Assembly: GCF_004367585.1 (NCBI RefSeq)
Contig: NZ_CP038015.1
Span: forward strand, 1,618,001-1,682,000
Length of the DNA: 64,000 nt
Source of the DNA: Paenisporosarcina antarctica
Lineage (GTDB): Bacteria; Bacillota; Bacilli; Bacillales_A; Planococcaceae
Reading direction: 5' to 3'
Below, piece after piece: positions 62,710-64,000 of the stretch (within the stretch, counting starts at the first letter, position 1; every line of letters starts with the position of its first letter). The notes under the pieces are model-generated. The model was not told the DNA's origin. It saw only the letters and a program-made list of their open reading frames with translations, and did not search any database. A program made the position numbers and the translations under genes.

Positions 62710-63874
62710 TAGTCAAACAAGAACTTTAGATGATTTACTAAACGCACCTTTTGATTCAACACCACAAAAGATGAATCAAGACCCTATCAATGAACAGTTG
62801 CCAGTGAAAATAGTAGATCGACTATCAAAAGAAGAAAGACAAAAAGCACAAGAAATTGCTTCTCAGCTTCCTGCAGGAAATTATGAAGCAATTCTTTCTT
62901 TTGGAGCAAATGCACAAACAGAACTTTCGGGCTTCTCTCATCAAATGCTTGATCATGTTCAAAAGAATGATATTGGACCTGTAGGAGATATTCTAAAGGA
63001 TTTAATGGACAAGCTTGGACAATTAAATCCTGATGAATTAACAAACAAAAAAAAATCAGGCATTAAACGGTTATTTGGAAAAGTTTCTCGCTCTGTTCAA
63101 GAAATTATGACTAAATATCAAAAACTAAGTACACAAATCGATCGTATTGGTATCCAACTAGAACACTCTAAAAGAGGATTAATTGAAGATGTTCATATGT
63201 TAGATAAGTTGTATGATCAAAATAAAGCCTATTTCCAAGCATTAAATGTATACATTGCAGCAGCTGAAATAAAACGTGATGAAATTCTCAATGAAACAAT
63301 CCCTGCGATGCGTAAAAAAGCTGAAGCTTCATCTGATCAAATGGCTTATCAAGAAGTAAATGATATGGCCCAGTTTTTAGACCGTTTAGAAAAACGCTTA
63401 TATGATTTACAACTCTCCCGCCAAATTACAATACAAAGCGCTCCACAAATCCGTATGATTCAACAAACCAATCAGACGTTAGCTGAGAAAATTCAATCGT
63501 CTATCATGACGGCAATTCCTTTATGGAAGAATCAAATTGCAATTGCTTTAACACTAAATCGTCAAATGAAAGCAGTGGCATCACAAAAACAAGTGACTAG
63601 AACCACGAATGATTTACTCTTGAAAAACTCAGAAATGCTGAAAATGAATAGTATTGAAACAGCTAAAGAAAACGAGCGTGGCATTGTAGAGATTGATACC
63701 TTGAAACAAACGCAAGAAAATTTGCTACAAACGATTGAAGAGACATTGCGCATTCAAGCAGATGGACGTGTAAAACGAAAAGCAGCTGAAGTAGAAATTT
63801 CGCGTATGGAAGAACAGTTAAAACAGCGACTCTTAATCGTTCATCAAGAACAAGAAAACCGTCCTCATACTTGA
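62687..63874 (+). CDS. telA: TelA family toxic anion resistance protein
   Basis: A 395-residue, mostly helical, coiled-coil-rich cytoplasmic protein of the TelA/YaaN family, associated with tellurite and bacteriocin resistance in various hosts. Typical segments are QLEHSKRGLIEDVHMLDKLYDQNKAYFQ (about residue 165) and SIMTAIPLWKNQIAIALTLNRQ (about 270). The ATG follows AAAGGAG at a usual distance within the xpaC end. The terminator at 63857-63886 overlaps the stop codon. Confidence 0.87.
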   Translation: MTENQPVNSQTRTLDDLLNAPFDSTPQKMNQDPINEQLPVKIVDRLSKEERQKAQEIASQLPAGNYEAILSFGANAQTELSGFSHQMLDHVQKNDIGPVGDILKDLMDKLGQLNPDELTNKKKSGIKRLFGKVSRSVQEIMTKYQKLSTQIDRIGIQLEHSKRGLIEDVHMLDKLYDQNKAYFQALNVYIAAAEIKRDEILNETIPAMRKKAEASSDQMAYQEVNDMAQFLDRLEKRLYDLQLSRQITIQSAPQIRMIQQTNQTLAEKIQSSIMTAIPLWKNQIAIALTLNRQMKAVASQKQVTRTTNDLLLKNSEMLKMNSIETAKENERGIVEIDTLKQTQENLLQTIEETLRIQADGRVKRKAAEVEISRMEEQLKQRLLIVHQEQENRPHT

Positions 63875-63886
63875 GGATGGTTTTTT
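63857..63886 (+). terminator. Terminator after telA
   Basis: AACCGTCCTCA and TTGAGGATGGTT with a three-base loop and a six-base T-run; the telA stop codon is in the right arm. Confidence 0.8.
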
Positions 63887-64000
63887 ATATGTAGTAAGTT
63901 TATTTGCATGATAAACCTAAAGTTATCTTCCCAATCGTATTATTTAACAACCAGATATAGCATACGACGTAGCAATCTCAACGTTTGGGTGGTGAATTCA

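Overview
The window is AT-rich DNA from a low-GC, endospore-forming Gram-positive bacterium of the order Bacillales. The evidence is strong AGGAGG-type ribosome binding sites, TTG and GTG starts, a small acid-soluble spore protein (SspH family), an xpaC-telA pair, GbsR/OpuA osmoprotection genes, a phenylalanine dehydrogenase most like those of Sporosarcina and Lysinibacillus, and Bacillus-type ferredoxin and YumC-type reductase. A Planococcaceae member (Sporosarcina or Psychrobacillus-like) is the best guess from memory of these families. No tRNA, rRNA, CRISPR array, prophage or complete insertion sequence was recognised.

Layout. 0-4.8 kb: ABC-2 ATPase, hotdog thioesterase, a compact type I toxin-antitoxin locus (27-residue holin-like toxin plus convergent antisense RNA), sspH, a patatin-like hydrolase and an orphan gene. 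4.8-9.0 kb: a TrpXYZ-type ABC importer with two tandem paralogous binding lipoproteins. 9.2-15.5 kb: an operon of thioesterase, phenylalanine dehydrogenase and a four-gene 2-oxo acid dehydrogenase complex (E1alpha, E1beta, E2, E3). 16-18.5 kb: nitronate monooxygenase-like protein, PaaY-like protein and the PaaX regulator. 18.6-29.2 kb: the phenylacetate operon, transcribed on the minus strand as FNR, ferredoxin, then paaA-B-C-D, EthD-like, hydratase, paaG, aldehyde dehydrogenase, paaH, paaJ, hydratase, paaX. 29.8-36.5 kb: paaI thioesterase and a paaK-livHMGFK operon (ligase plus branched-chain-type ABC importer). 37-41.8 kb: SulP transporter with ArsR regulator, M3 peptidase, YpsA. 42-45.8 kb: opuA-type glycine betaine importer with divergent GbsR regulator. 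46-48.2 kb: a TetR regulator with a perfect palindromic operator and an ion-transporter-superfamily permease. 48.4-64 kb: housekeeping and stress genes (Zn protease, Gly/Tyr-rich small protein, aldo-keto reductase, Spo0M-like, AI-2E family, LCP, MsrA, MFS, GGDEF, ABC-F, DUF1232, lipoprotein, DUF1033, xpaC-telA).

How the genes work together. About 32 kb (4.8-36.5 kb) reads as one aromatic catabolic island. Phenylalanine would be imported, deaminated to phenylpyruvate by phenylalanine dehydrogenase, and oxidatively decarboxylated to phenylacetyl-CoA by the adjacent dehydrogenase complex. External phenylacetate would enter through the Liv-type transporter and be activated by PaaK. Both routes converge on epoxidation by PaaABC, isomerisation by PaaG, ring opening and beta-oxidation to acetyl-CoA and succinyl-CoA. 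Two departures from the textbook E. coli pathway stand out: there is no PaaE reductase (a ferredoxin and ferredoxin reductase sit directly upstream instead) and no fused PaaZ (a stand-alone aldehyde dehydrogenase and an extra crotonase are present instead). These functional assignments are inferred from sequence and context.
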